From Eremothecium cymbalariae DBVPG#7215 (Eukaryota > Ascomycota > Saccharomycetes > Saccharomycetales > Saccharomycetaceae): a DNA stretch of 64,000 nt. The translations under genes and the position numbers were made by a program. Positions 19,406 through 30,034 of this stretch are shown here, piece after piece. Where the stretch lies: the NCBI RefSeq assembly GCF_000235365.1, contig NC_016451.1, positions 930,001 to 994,000 on the forward strand, written 5' to 3'. Within the stretch, counting starts at the first letter, position 1. Every line of letters begins with the position of its first letter. Under the pieces are notes generated by a model. That model saw only the letters and a list, made by a program, of their open reading frames with translations, was not told the origin of the DNA and made no database searches.

Positions 19406-20638
19406 AGGTTTTGGATGAAGTAGGATTTTGTTGTATGATCTATCCCTCTCCTCACCCTCTACAATTCAAAAAAAAATAAAAAAAATAACCTTCACTGCCT
19501 CCTCCATTAATTATACCCAGCTGCTGATACCAACAATGGCTTACTATATATAACCTAAGATCTGGGTATAAATTACATGCGTCGGATGGAAACTGACATT
19601 CCAAAGGAAACTAACAACTTAAAATTATCAAAAAAGAATAGGTACTAATGAGTTTCATCAGCTACAAACGCACTAATTATGAATTATTATGAAAGATGTG
19701 GGTATCAATCAAAAGGTTGTCACAAGATTCATCACATGCTCGCTGCTGCTCTCTCTCTTATCCAAGTTGCAGCCAGAACTCATGGTGATTAGTCATTCAG
19801 TCAGATGCTGAACTCTCTCCAACAAAATCAGCACTCTGCCCTGATGATAGCTTTTATGCTCCGTCAGTTCTTAATAATCGTCGTATCAAGAATAAATTAG
19901 TATGGCTTAATTTGCTACATACAGTAAACAAAACAAAAAGCGGGATGGGTTGATTAATAAAACTTTGGATGCGGATCTCTAGATATTTACTCTTTCTATC
20001 GTGCTGGTTTCTCTCCGAATTCATAAATAACCGTTCTCATAAAAACCCCATTTATATGCTCTCCTTGTACTTACAATGCCAACAAACATTGTTTTGTGGT
20101 TTTCTTACATCTATTCTGTATCTATTATCTATCTCCACAAATTTCTGGAGAACCTCACGCAAGGATATATAGCAAAGACCTCGTTAAAATAATTGTTTTC
20201 AGTATTCGTTCTTAATCGTGGTAATACTGTTTCCTAAGTAAGCAGTGTAGCAACTGTATGTTTTGAGATCTCTACGGTACACCTAAGTACGACTTAAGAC
20301 GTTCCAAGATAAACCTGCATGTTAATTTTTACATCACCAACTATTGTTTGGGGAATAGGCACAGATACAGAAAAAATCTGAAACAAAGGTTGCTTTGTGT
20401 TGGACTTGATTTGTAGTAATTAGTTAACTCTACCGGTTACTTCATAGTAGCATTGGGCTCCAGTTTCATCCTCCTCTCCTTATGTTCTCCTTTCCCTTTA
20501 GAAAAAGGTTGCATATGAATTGCTATTCATACTTTAACTTGTCTTCTTATAAGCATTAAGTTTTCTAGTATTGAAACACCAATCCAATAGCATATAGAAC
20601 AGTCTGTCAAGTGATCTTTTGAGTACCGGTATAGCGTG
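19406..20638. other. Intergenic region PDA1-STE5
   Basis: This 1.2-kb AT-rich stretch holds the PDA1 3' end with A-rich runs near 19470-19490 and the STE5 promoter. A single TGAAACA, the pheromone-response element core bound by Ste12, is at 20379-20385, about 250 bases before STE5. No gene is seen. Confidence 0.45.
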
Positions 20639-23098
20639 ATGATAGCTCGCAAGGAGATTTCTCTGCCCGTTATAACAGTGGGCGCTCCTCCTAAAGATCT
20701 TACTCCACCAGTTACACCGTCAAATAAAGCGTTTCCATTTTCCAATGGATCTTCACCTCTATCGCAGTTAACGCCAAGGAGCAGAAGGAGGTGGGCTGAA
20801 CGTTTAAATCTAAAAAGGAAGCGCAATACCAATAACAGTGGCCAAAGTCCGCAGGCTAGTGATGAACGGTCAAGAAGTATTGCGTTGTCTTCTCCAATAA
20901 ATGAGTTTCCTAAGAGATCTACATCTATACCAACACCACCGGCGCTTCAATATGCTTCATTGACACCGGCAGTGCGTGCAAATAATAATAATGAAAGTTT
21001 AGGGTTTCCAAATATGGGTTCAAGACATGCTGATGATTTTATTTCACCTAAAAAGTCTATTATTAATGAAAAATGTTGTCTATGCGATGAACCAGTTACG
21101 ACAAGATCCTATGCAGAAAAGATAATTGCACTGCAGTGCGATCATACATGTCATGAGGATTGTTTATGGGTTTTATCAGAGGATTCGGAATCTTCAGGTT
21201 CGTTTGATACCCTAGATAGTGATGGGATCTACTCTATATTTCCAGCTTGTGTTGCTTGTGAAGGGAAGCTTGCTCCTAATAGATGTATACCAAAAGATGA
21301 TGACGTTCGTGATAGATTGATTTCCACGTATCTGATTAAACGTACAAAGGTTAGTCAGAGAATGCCAGCTCTTGACATCACACCAACTAGCCAACACGGC
21401 TGGGCATATAGTTCGGACATCCCTAAACGACCCATGAATATATCGACACCGTTACAACCGCCACCGACTTTTAAAAACCAGCTAATACAGCGAAAGGCGA
21501 GTACTTTATCTACAATATCTTCTATTGTATCATCTGTTCCGACTAAGAATAGCGACTCGGGTAACGATAGCTCAGTGTTGTCTCTGGCAATGTTGCGTTC
21601 TTATTTTGTACAATCATTACTTGTGAATTTTCCTGATTGGCAGATAGATTCTCAATTTGGTTTGCTCCGTTTAGTCGACAGGTTTATGTGCACCTTTACT
21701 TCTCGCACTAAAGTGCGTTCTCAATGTATATGTTACCTATTCGAGCATCGATTCGTCGTTGGAATAACCGATAAAATTCCTGATCATACAATCGTTGGAC
21801 TAAAATTTAATTCTGTATCAGCGTACAGTCTTTCAAATGTTAAAATCGATACCTTAGAGTCATCTGTATTGACTATTTCAATTGGCAATGAGACGGTTTA
21901 TATCACGGAAGATTTGGGCTCAAAATCGACACAGGTTTTAGAAAAATGGATCACCGCCTTTTTGAATCCAGAGATGAAGTTTCAGTTAAATATAGTAACT
22001 TCTACCCTTTCATATCCATCCTTATTTACAGAAAATGGGAGCGGCAGGCATAAAAATACGACGACGTTAACGAGAGGTATACATGGTAGTGTTATTATAA
22101 GACGAAGCGTGTTTTTTAAATATAGTGAACACTCTGAAACACCTACATCACTTAGAAATTGTAATACAAGGATCAGTTCTATTTTATCACTGAAAAGAAA
22201 GATTCCTAATGACTTATTTATCGTATTCCAGATAGATCCAATTAAATTGTTAGATGGCGACGTTAACACATTGGTAAACATTTGCAAGGCATTATCATGG
22301 AAATTGGAAACCGCTAAACTTTGCCTTGTTGATAAAGATGGGTATTTGGTAACTTCATGCTCATTGAAGCTTGCAATTCCTAAGTTAAAAGGTTTGAATT
22401 CTTTGCTAGCTGAAGCAGATCGTTCGATAAAATTTTCTCCCGCAGATATATACCAGCAGATATACGGTGCTTGGCAGAGAGAAAATATTGGTGTGACAAT
22501 TATATCAAATTCTTCTATGGAAACTGGGAGATCTGCACTGTTAATGGATTATTCTGCCTTCTGCAATGTTGGAAAACGGAGACCTAATGAGTTAAAAATT
22601 AAAGTTGGGTACTTGAATGCAGATTACTCAGATAAGGTATATGAGCTTGTCGAAACAGACAAATGGAACGATGTATTCGAAGTTATTTGTTATTCTTTTA
22701 ACATGGCATTTGGCCAAGATGCTCTAACTGATGAAGATGATGATGGTGAAAGTTTCACCAACTTTTCTGAAAATAATGGTGAGCAAGCTCTAACACCAAC
22801 CACTGAATCAGATATCTCAACTCTGGAACATCATACAATTCCAGCCTCAAATATAAGCCATATTCTAAGTAATGAAGCGAATTCATTATTAGCGAATATG
22901 GAATCACCGGTGAATTCGTCATGTAGCCAAAAATCGCAGACCACTTCAAATCACTTAATGGGTCCCTTAAAAACTAGAGACAGCGCAGCATGGAGTTCTC
23001 TCTTCAGTGATTTAGATACTGCTTTGAATGAATCAATGGCAAATGTATTGACACCAACTAGTCCAGTAGGTGACTGTGACTCATATGGGTATATTTAA
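20639..23098 (+). CDS. STE5: Pheromone MAPK scaffold Ste5
   Basis: The ATG at 20639 gives 819 residues, about 100 fewer than S. cerevisiae Ste5 (917). A basic amphipathic segment near 48-62 (RSRRRWAERLNLKRKR) matches the Ste5 membrane-binding and nuclear-localisation region. A RING-H2 domain follows at about 146-210 (CCLCDEP, CDHTCHEDC, CVAC), which binds Gbeta. A PH-like domain lies at about 340-450. The C-terminal VWA-like scaffold domain, which recruits the MAPKK Ste7, spans about 530-700. The tail is acidic and Ser/Thr-rich. Ste5 tethers Ste11, Ste7 and Fus3 at the membrane during mating. It converges on SPO71 as in S. cerevisiae (YDR103W-YDR104C). Domain order and synteny make the call firm. 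Confidence 0.93.
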   Translation: MIARKEISLPVITVGAPPKDLTPPVTPSNKAFPFSNGSSPLSQLTPRSRRRWAERLNLKRKRNTNNSGQSPQASDERSRSIALSSPINEFPKRSTSIPTPPALQYASLTPAVRANNNNESLGFPNMGSRHADDFISPKKSIINEKCCLCDEPVTTRSYAEKIIALQCDHTCHEDCLWVLSEDSESSGSFDTLDSDGIYSIFPACVACEGKLAPNRCIPKDDDVRDRLISTYLIKRTKVSQRMPALDITPTSQHGWAYSSDIPKRPMNISTPLQPPPTFKNQLIQRKASTLSTISSIVSSVPTKNSDSGNDSSVLSLAMLRSYFVQSLLVNFPDWQIDSQFGLLRLVDRFMCTFTSRTKVRSQCICYLFEHRFVVGITDKIPDHTIVGLKFNSVSAYSLSNVKIDTLESSVLTISIGNETVYITEDLGSKSTQVLEKWITAFLNPEMKFQLNIVTSTLSYPSLFTENGSGRHKNTTTLTRGIHGSVIIRRSVFFKYSEHSETPTSLRNCNTRISSILSLKRKIPNDLFIVFQIDPIKLLDGDVNTLVNICKALSWKLETAKLCLVDKDGYLVTSCSLKLAIPKLKGLNSLLAEADRSIKFSPADIYQQIYGAWQRENIGVTIISNSSMETGRSALLMDYSAFCNVGKRRPNELKIKVGYLNADYSDKVYELVETDKWNDVFEVICYSFNMAFGQDALTDEDDDGESFTNFSENNGEQALTPTTESDISTLEHHTIPASNISHILSNEANSLLANMESPVNSSCSQKSQTTSNHLMGPLKTRDSAAWSSLFSDLDTALNESMANVLTPTSPVGDCDSYGYI

Positions 23099-23521
23099 GA
23101 CATTTAACTTAATAACAAGGACATTAATAATTATAATATAGATTAAGAAATTTTCAGCTTTAATAAATTCAATATGTAATGATTTTAAGTAACTATCTAC
23201 TAATACAACCTGCACTCGGTTTTGAATAATACAATTGTATCACTAAATTATTTTTTGACCCACCAGATTCTTGCCATACGTCTGTATTTATTATCTGAGT
23301 TGGTAAATTTTAACAAACAAAAATAAAGACAGTTAATGCTACATCGTCTGCTTACAGCACCGAATGTGATCGTATGAAATCATAGTCTAGATAACGTTGC
23401 AGTTAAAAGATGTCGTTCCAACTAACAATTCCAATTATCTTATAATATGAAAGAATTCTAGTGAATATTTGATTCTGGATGTTCCACTCTTTTTAATTAT
23501 TTTCCTTTTCCTTATAATCAA
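23099..23521. other. Convergent 3' region STE5/SPO71
   Basis: This AT-rich DNA lies between two stop codons and has TATA/ATAATA-type polyadenylation signals on both strands. No gene is seen. Confidence 0.5.
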
Positions 23522-26500
23522 TCACAATCTCTTAATTCTTTCTAATTCGCAATGAATTTTGTGCACCCAAAGGTCCCGTTCCTGCCTTGACCTTGCCATG
23601 AATACCATTGACTTCCCATTAAGGCCTAGTCTACTGACAATCACATATGGATCGGCAAGCTTTCCTGCAAGTTCTTCCTCTGATGTTATTGTCTTGGTTT
23701 CAGCATCGATATCAACGTTATCTTCTAAACAGTCCTCATCATCACTAAAACCCATTGTTTTCTTAGCTAACTTATAATTTACTATAGCACCCTTAGAACC
23801 AAACCATAGGGTAAAACATCTATGAGGCTCATCTTCCAAAGACTTCCAACCATCGAGATACACTCTTGGTAAAGACTTATTACCAGGGTTCATGCTGTTA
23901 AATTCTCTATCCCTTCTCAATAGATCTTGAGATGTAATGTTTCCTGAATATATGTAACATTCTTCAATGGGAACCGTCACATAATGCCCGTACCCTACGG
24001 TATTATAAGAATAACCCATTATTGATCGCTTAAAACATTCAAAAAGAACAATGAATCCAGGAATTAATGTAACATAACATTTTATAAAGACAGAATGTTT
24101 ACGCGGTTTTTGATACAAGATACCCTGATGTATTAACGGCCGTAATACAGATATTGAACTAACATTGTAAATGGCATCACTTACGCAACCACGTTCATTG
24201 ATCCATCTGGGTGTGTTGCCTAGAATATTGGATTCATTCTGTTCTTGTATGCTTAGCATTTTCAAATTTGCCATCTTAGTTTTCCACATTATTTCCTGGT
24301 CTCTATGCAACCGTGCAGTCCAATAATTGGATAGTTCATTAAGCCTTCGAATCCATTCGTTTGCCATTGAAATATTAGGAGCAAGCAATTTAACTGATGA
24401 TTTATTCTTCATAGTGATAACAATTATTGACTTTGATGTTTCTTCAATTGACGATTGGGACTTCCAAAAGAGGTTATTGGCATTGTTCCAAAATTTGATG
24501 GATTTAGCAATTGTACATGCTTCTTTTACATCCAAAGTACATATTGATTCCACCTGTGTAAGATCTATTGCACACTCTGCTCTAATTATTTGGGAAACTT
24601 TTCTTGCAGCCGATTTTAAAGCAAAATCATCAAAATAAAGAAAGTCCTTGGATGATAATTTATCATTGAGCCAACAAATGTGATTATTTGCATCTAGGGG
24701 ATATGGGTTGTGGTCATATATTTCGGGAAGACTTTTAAGAACCTCTTGCAAGGACGAAGGTTTTTTGAATTGTCCGAATTCGTTTGATAAATCGAATGTT
24801 GGTAAAGGAGGCATACCTTTCATTGCTCTTGTATAGAATAGTATACCATTGCAGGTATACATATACTTAAGTTTAATAAAACGATGTGAAAAGAGATCTT
24901 TGGATCCACCTTGATGTCTAGATGCACAAATTGCAAGGAAACCCTCAATGTGTGGAGGTTCCTCCATGTTATCACTGGCATTTAACGAAACTGATCTTGG
25001 ATAATCTGTCAACTGTCTGTATTCTAAGATATGCGACGTATTTAAAAAAAATGACCCATATAAAGCATCTATTTGATCACCGAGCACCCATTCAAGCATG
25101 TCATAACGCTTCCAGCTAAACCCCATTAACACATTTTCTTCTTCCCAATTCCTCACTACATCCTTGAATCCAGCATCTATCAATGCGTTTCTAATAACTA
25201 GACCCATGTATCGAAGTAAAGGGTATGGAATGACTCTGTACCCTGTCTTTAATTGCAAAATCTTCAATTCTACTTGCTCTTGTGAAGCCTTTTCTTTCAT
25301 TTCCTTTAACGCTTGAATAGGCAACGATACGGACAATGACATCCTCATTTGAGGAATTTGGATATCAAGAGCATCCGGAATCGTTTTCAAACCAATGGAT
25401 TCCCGCAAAAATCCAAGCCACCTGCCTGAAGATCTTAATGTGCTACATCTTAGAATGTATATTTTTAATGGTTTGTAGCCATGGCCCTTATCGCTTAAAT
25501 TCCCCTCTTTCAAATCTTTCTCTAGTTTTTCATCAGGTTTTAGAATGTAAATTGTCCTATCTAAGTAATTGTAGAACCCCACCGAGCACGATTCTGTCAA
25601 GGTGAAATCCATTGACTTAACATGCTTGCATTTTTCTAACTTAGGAATACCTCTTCTGTCAAGGAACTGTATATAAATTGGTGTATCTGGGTTCCCAGTA
25701 GCTCGAGCAACCACTATATGTTCTTTCCAACGCCCATATACTCTTGTATCGATCGGTTCTGCATCAGAAAACGTTGTTGGTGGATGTGTGACTGAGACAG
25801 CAGATTTTACCAAAACCAACATTTTTTCCATTTTAATAACTTCACCCATTCTAAAGCGGTTAAAGAATCTATTTTTGAAATCAGATTCCTTGGCTCTAAC
25901 TTGATTCCATTCATGGATTACAATTTTCTTAGCTCTATGGGCTACACTCCATGTACCTTTCAAGGGCTCCTCCCAAGATGCACAAGATGATAAAAATCTT
26001 GATTTGGGGATGGGTAAAGGTTCTGGTTCTGGTTTTAACACTTTCAAATCCTCGTCTGGGGATTTTTCAGCTTGTTTTATTTCAGGTCGTGCAGTAGATA
26101 AATCAAATTTGATTTTGGAAGTTCTACTAGTCTTACGGGCTAAAATATTCTTGTCTTTAAGACACCCAGAAGCCATTGAACTGGATAAGATGTTACTTCT
26201 TTCTGTTTCATTAATATGCGTCGTTTCAATTGTTAATACCGAAGTGTCAGGGAATCCCTCTTCTATAGAGTCATCCTCGTCCTCATCGTCCTCATCATTT
26301 ATAGGATCTCTAAGGGATTCCTTAGCCGAGCAATAAACAGAAGTTGAGTCTCCATTCACAGTGGATATACCCGTTCCTGTGTTCTTCAGTCGTAAAAGTA
26401 GACTCATGATGTCATCCGTACTCTCTAACGGCGAGCCTGGCATATCAAATTTTACCGTGGGAATAGTATGAAGATTAGCAGTCGACGGCTTCGGCTGTTG

Positions 26501-27136
26501 AACCACACTGTCTAGTTCACTTGTTATAGCGTGGTTGAAACCAGAATTAACAACCACACAATCATCTCCGGAATGTGCTAATTGGTTGTCCGCGACGCCT
26601 CCATTTGAGTTGTTACTTGACGGTAAAGAAGGCATATTATGCCGTGTTGGGCTTTGTTTATTATGAAGCTGCTTGCTATTATGACAGCCATTTGCACTTT
26701 CCTGAATAATAGAACCTAAGTGTCCCCTTGAGTTTTCAGAAGACTTTATATTGTACTTCTTATTCCTAGCATATTTACTCCGAAGGTGCCGGGATGATTT
26801 ATGGCCAATTGGATAAATATAGCGAACTCTGTTCCTTGGTTTTCTACGCATTAGCTTAGCCATGGCCTTGAGAACACTATTACTATGCTGCGCATACCAC
26901 AGCTCAGGAATCCCGCCTAGAAGAACACTTCTTGAGCTCAAGGAGATTTCACGTGGTGAAGCAGTCGAGAGTTGCAAAGCAGTAAATGATCGTCTTGGTA
27001 TAACAAGTTTTTTCAAATGTCGTTCTGGTTTGTTGGTTATAACATCGGTGATGGTAGCAATGTGGTCACTGTAATATTTGATGAATTCATCTTCATCTAA
27101 TACTATAGCCTTGAGCTGGTCCCATTTCAGCTCCAT
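23522..27136 (-). CDS. SPO71: Sporulation protein Spo71 (PH-domain)
   Basis: This 1204-residue protein (1245 in S. cerevisiae) has a long N-terminus of low complexity with an acidic run DDEDDEDEDDSIEEGF around 285-300. A conserved middle section follows, and PH-type modules lie in the C-terminal half: about 730-960, and about 1000-1200 ending DLWVHKIHCELERIKRL. Spo71 acts with Spo73 and Vps13 in shaping the prospore membrane in meiosis II. A middle-sporulation-type motif lies upstream at 27325. Synteny with STE5 and the double PH layout support the call. It is inside the segment inverted relative to S. cerevisiae. Confidence 0.9.
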   Translation of the reverse strand: MELKWDQLKAIVLDEDEFIKYYSDHIATITDVITNKPERHLKKLVIPRRSFTALQLSTASPREISLSSRSVLLGGIPELWYAQHSNSVLKAMAKLMRRKPRNRVRYIYPIGHKSSRHLRSKYARNKKYNIKSSENSRGHLGSIIQESANGCHNSKQLHNKQSPTRHNMPSLPSSNNSNGGVADNQLAHSGDDCVVVNSGFNHAITSELDSVVQQPKPSTANLHTIPTVKFDMPGSPLESTDDIMSLLLRLKNTGTGISTVNGDSTSVYCSAKESLRDPINDEDDEDEDDSIEEGFPDTSVLTIETTHINETERSNILSSSMASGCLKDKNILARKTSRTSKIKFDLSTARPEIKQAEKSPDEDLKVLKPEPEPLPIPKSRFLSSCASWEEPLKGTWSVAHRAKKIVIHEWNQVRAKESDFKNRFFNRFRMGEVIKMEKMLVLVKSAVSVTHPPTTFSDAEPIDTRVYGRWKEHIVVARATGNPDTPIYIQFLDRRGIPKLEKCKHVKSMDFTLTESCSVGFYNYLDRTIYILKPDEKLEKDLKEGNLSDKGHGYKPLKIYILRCSTLRSSGRWLGFLRESIGLKTIPDALDIQIPQMRMSLSVSLPIQALKEMKEKASQEQVELKILQLKTGYRVIPYPLLRYMGLVIRNALIDAGFKDVVRNWEEENVLMGFSWKRYDMLEWVLGDQIDALYGSFFLNTSHILEYRQLTDYPRSVSLNASDNMEEPPHIEGFLAICASRHQGGSKDLFSHRFIKLKYMYTCNGILFYTRAMKGMPPLPTFDLSNEFGQFKKPSSLQEVLKSLPEIYDHNPYPLDANNHICWLNDKLSSKDFLYFDDFALKSAARKVSQIIRAECAIDLTQVESICTLDVKEACTIAKSIKFWNNANNLFWKSQSSIEETSKSIIVITMKNKSSVKLLAPNISMANEWIRRLNELSNYWTARLHRDQEIMWKTKMANLKMLSIQEQNESNILGNTPRWINERGCVSDAIYNVSSISVLRPLIHQGILYQKPRKHSVFIKCYVTLIPGFIVLFECFKRSIMGYSYNTVGYGHYVTVPIEECYIYSGNITSQDLLRRDREFNSMNPGNKSLPRVYLDGWKSLEDEPHRCFTLWFGSKGAIVNYKLAKKTMGFSDDEDCLEDNVDIDAETKTITSEEELAGKLADPYVIVSRLGLNGKSMVFMARSRQERDLWVHKIHCELERIKRL

Positions 27137-27324
27137 ATGGAAGCAACGTTGTCGATACCTTATTTGAAGATCAATAATCCTTAATTAATCTTCTTTTATC
27201 ACATCATTTGTATAGAAGTAACTGAACTGCAACAAGTAAAGCCCAACCCTGGAAACTATGTCGCATTTCATCATTAAACAGGCCCATTGACGTTTACATT
27301 AATTCTAAGGTTTCGCTTAATTTA

Positions 27325-27386
27325 CACAAAATCACGTCTGAAAAAAAAACCAACCCCTCCCCCCAAGGTCTCCACGTGATGACTCA
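27325..27386. promoter_or_regulatory. Candidate MSE, CACGTG and Gcn4-type motifs upstream of SPO71
   Basis: CACAAAA at 27325-27331 matches the core of the middle sporulation element (CRCAAAW) recognised by Ndt80, about 190 bases before the SPO71 ATG. CACGTG is at 27373-27378 and TGACTCA, a Gcn4-type site, at 27380-27386. Such short motifs occur by chance; only the MSE fits the known meiotic expression of SPO71. Confidence 0.3.
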
Positions 27387-27872
27387 AAGAGAAATAACTT
27401 AATAGCATAATTGGTAGTTTGATACAACTATTATATATCTGTACATATATATCTTGATTCATGTCTCGTTATATGCACATAGTTGCCTCTGTTTTATCTT
27501 GATATTGTTTCAATAATGTGTGCCAAACCATTTACAGAAATTCTAAAGTCTTCACACGATGAAAATATGGCTCTATACATGAACTGGTGATGATGATATT
27601 GTCCATTACCTATAACAAAAAGATTCTAGATAAAAGCTAACCCAGTTCTAATAATATATTATTCAATGATGGTGCAGATTAAGTTATTGACTCCACATAA
27701 AAACTTGCGAAATGCGTAACTTCGGGGGTTTTACTGTTTAGGTAGTAGTGGTGGTAGTAGTAGTAGTAGTGGTAGTAGCAACAGCAGTAGTAGTATATCG
27801 TAATCGCTTCTAAATTTTGCAAGCCCATCAGATCATGTATATAATGAACGGTCCTTTTTTCAACAATAGTGT
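27387..27872. other. Intergenic SPO71-TVP15, inferred inversion breakpoint
   Basis: The region holds the SPO71 promoter side and the TVP15 3' end. A GGTAGT/AGT-rich simple repeat occupies about 27738-27795. No gene is seen. Gene-order comparison places the second inversion endpoint between 27.1 and 27.9 kb. Confidence 0.5.
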
Positions 27873-28298
27873 TTAAATAACATCATCGTCATCATCGCCA
27901 ACAGTCAGGCTGGCTCCTTCATCTCTGAAGCTAGGTGGCTCAATGACCCCGGAATTATATTCGCATACGATGAAGACCACTCCTGCGATGAATAAAAAGT
28001 ATACAGAGAAGACAGCTAAAAACCCTTCGGTCACTATCATTGTTGAGAGAAGCACTAATAACAAGCCTCTGCCTAAGTAACTGTAGTAGAAAGAAGCGAA
28101 TCTCGATAACCAAGGAAGCGGTTTAAATTCCAAATACACCAATGGTATAGAGAGTGTAACTCCAAATATTGACCTGATAAATGCTGCAAAATTGGTGAAG
28201 ATATAGGAGAGTTGGCCGAGGAAAACCAACACAGACACACTTCCAATAACAACATTTGTGAGGAAAATGCGCTGTAATATAGTTTCTTGTTCAGCCAT
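27873..28298 (-). CDS. TVP15: Golgi vesicle membrane protein Tvp15
   Basis: This 141-residue protein (143 in S. cerevisiae) has four hydrophobic segments at about 12-35, 38-55, 72-92 and 94-112, and a cytosolic tail ending in an acidic run GDDDDDVI. The layout matches the COPI-associated protein family. Tvp15 is found in late Golgi vesicles carrying the t-SNARE Tlg2. It is next to BMH, as TVP15 and BMH2 are on S. cerevisiae chromosome IV. Family by membrane pattern and sequence feel; synteny makes the symbol likely. Confidence 0.88.
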   Translation of the reverse strand: MAEQETILQRIFLTNVVIGSVSVLVFLGQLSYIFTNFAAFIRSIFGVTLSIPLVYLEFKPLPWLSRFASFYYSYLGRGLLLVLLSTMIVTEGFLAVFSVYFLFIAGVVFIVCEYNSGVIEPPSFRDEGASLTVGDDDDDVI

Positions 28299-29034
28299 GA
28301 TGGCAATATTCTTTTAGAAGGTATGGTAGAGAGGGGGGCTGCGTTAGTGCTTCCTGTCGTGTCGTTTTCCTTACGTTACGACTTGAAAACTCGTTGTATG
28401 GAGGAGGTATTTTTAAATACTAAGGTTCCGTTCGCTCCCCTTTAAATTATTATACAAACTAAAGAAAAGGGCGTATGCAACTTTTCGAGATTTTTGACAC
28501 CAAATCAAACATATAAAACAAGTAAATACCGGATGGCAGTGGTAGTAGGAATAGTTTAAAGGCAGTAAGATGGTGGTGTAGTATATCATTGGAACGCTAT
28601 ACGAAGCCACTAACAGAATTTTTTTTTGCGAGGATACATTTCATTGATAATAATAGACAGGTAAAATAGTAAGTGAAGTTACATACTGATAAGTATAAAG
28701 AGGGACAAAGGAACGATAAGGATATTTGGTGGGATGGCAGATAAACGGATTCATCAGAAAGGAACTGACTGACGAATGTGATATTTTTGGGGAGGGCATG
28801 ATGATCGATCAAGTGTCAGAAATAGATAAAATCTTGAACCAGTCATTTTAATAATTAAACCAAAATCTCTAACGGGTAATAGTAGTTCAAGAAAGAGAGC
28901 GTTGAAATGGGAGACCAAAAATAAACGTCAGACACGATGGAAATCAAAAGAAAAAAATAATTGTAATAGTAATAGTGATAATAGTAGTAGTAATAGTAAT
29001 AATAATAGTAGTAGAAGTAGTAGTAGTAGTAGAA

Positions 29035-29098
<64 letters not shown>

Positions 29099-30034
29099 GA
29101 GCTGGGCAATCATATTATGAAAACAAAGGTTGTTTTTTCCCGTTAAAATTACTCTATTCTATTCAAATGGACATGCTAATAAGTACCTCAGACATATCTA
29201 ATCTCAACGGTTAGAACCAAACAATACTACAACACACACCATCCCAACAGAAACACTTTAACTAACACACATCTTGGGTTTCTTCATTTCTCTTCACATT
29301 TTTTCTGGTTAACTCTTAAACTCTCGATCAAATAAAACAGCGCTTAAGGACATTATTGTCTGCAGTTCTCACAAACAAAAAAATAAAAATTCATTAATGG
29401 ATAATAATGGAGGAGAATATAGAGTTTTCGGACTTTATTCCTTTTTTATCTCAAAGCAACAAAATATAATAGTAACAATAACAATAGCTTAACTATAATA
29501 ATAAAAATAGAGAAAAAGATAAAAACTCTTGAGGAACACCCGTCCCTTTTCGCACGGAAACTTGCTTGGGTGATTGAGATACAAGATAATAATAAAGAAA
29601 CACATATTCAAAAATGCCCATCTTGTCTAAAAGAAAATAGGTACGTTCAATTCGATAGGTAAACAGAAATAAAAGATTGTTTCATATTACAGTACGTCAT
29701 TCATCTAGTTGTGTGTGCGTCGCGTGTATGTTGCGTGTTGCATGCATGCGTGTGTGTAAATGTTGTCGCGTGCGTATAATATTGCGTGTATTGTGTGTTG
29801 TAGTGTAGTGTGGCTGGACGACACGCGTGCGCACCCCTTAGTCGTATTTTTTGTGTGTATATGTGTGTAGTATTTCATTGGCTGGTTTTGTGTGTATGGT
29901 GTATGTGTGTTGTTTTTATGTGTTGCTTCTTCTTTCTCAAACTCTCCTTCTCTCTACCACTAACTCTGCTCCACGCTCTCGTTCTCCTCAAGATAACAAC
30001 CGTAATCCGCTCTTTTCCCCACATATTGACCCCC
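28299..30034. repeat. Long intergenic region with simple repeats (TVP15-BMH)
   Basis: This is 1.7 kb without a supported gene, long for a yeast. It carries an imperfect AGT/AAT repeat from about 28965. This leads into a run of about 13 AAT units (29036-29075) and then GATAAT units to about 29097. From about 29707 to 29915 the plus strand is rich in GT and TGCG (CA-rich in the BMH transcript direction). Long frames here, such as poly-Tyr or poly-Leu, are only readings of the repeats. Confidence 0.7.

Noticed and set aside
28855..29120. Frames encoding poly-Tyr, poly-Leu and poly-Asn
   Set aside because: They are readings of the AAT/AGT microsatellite in several frames.
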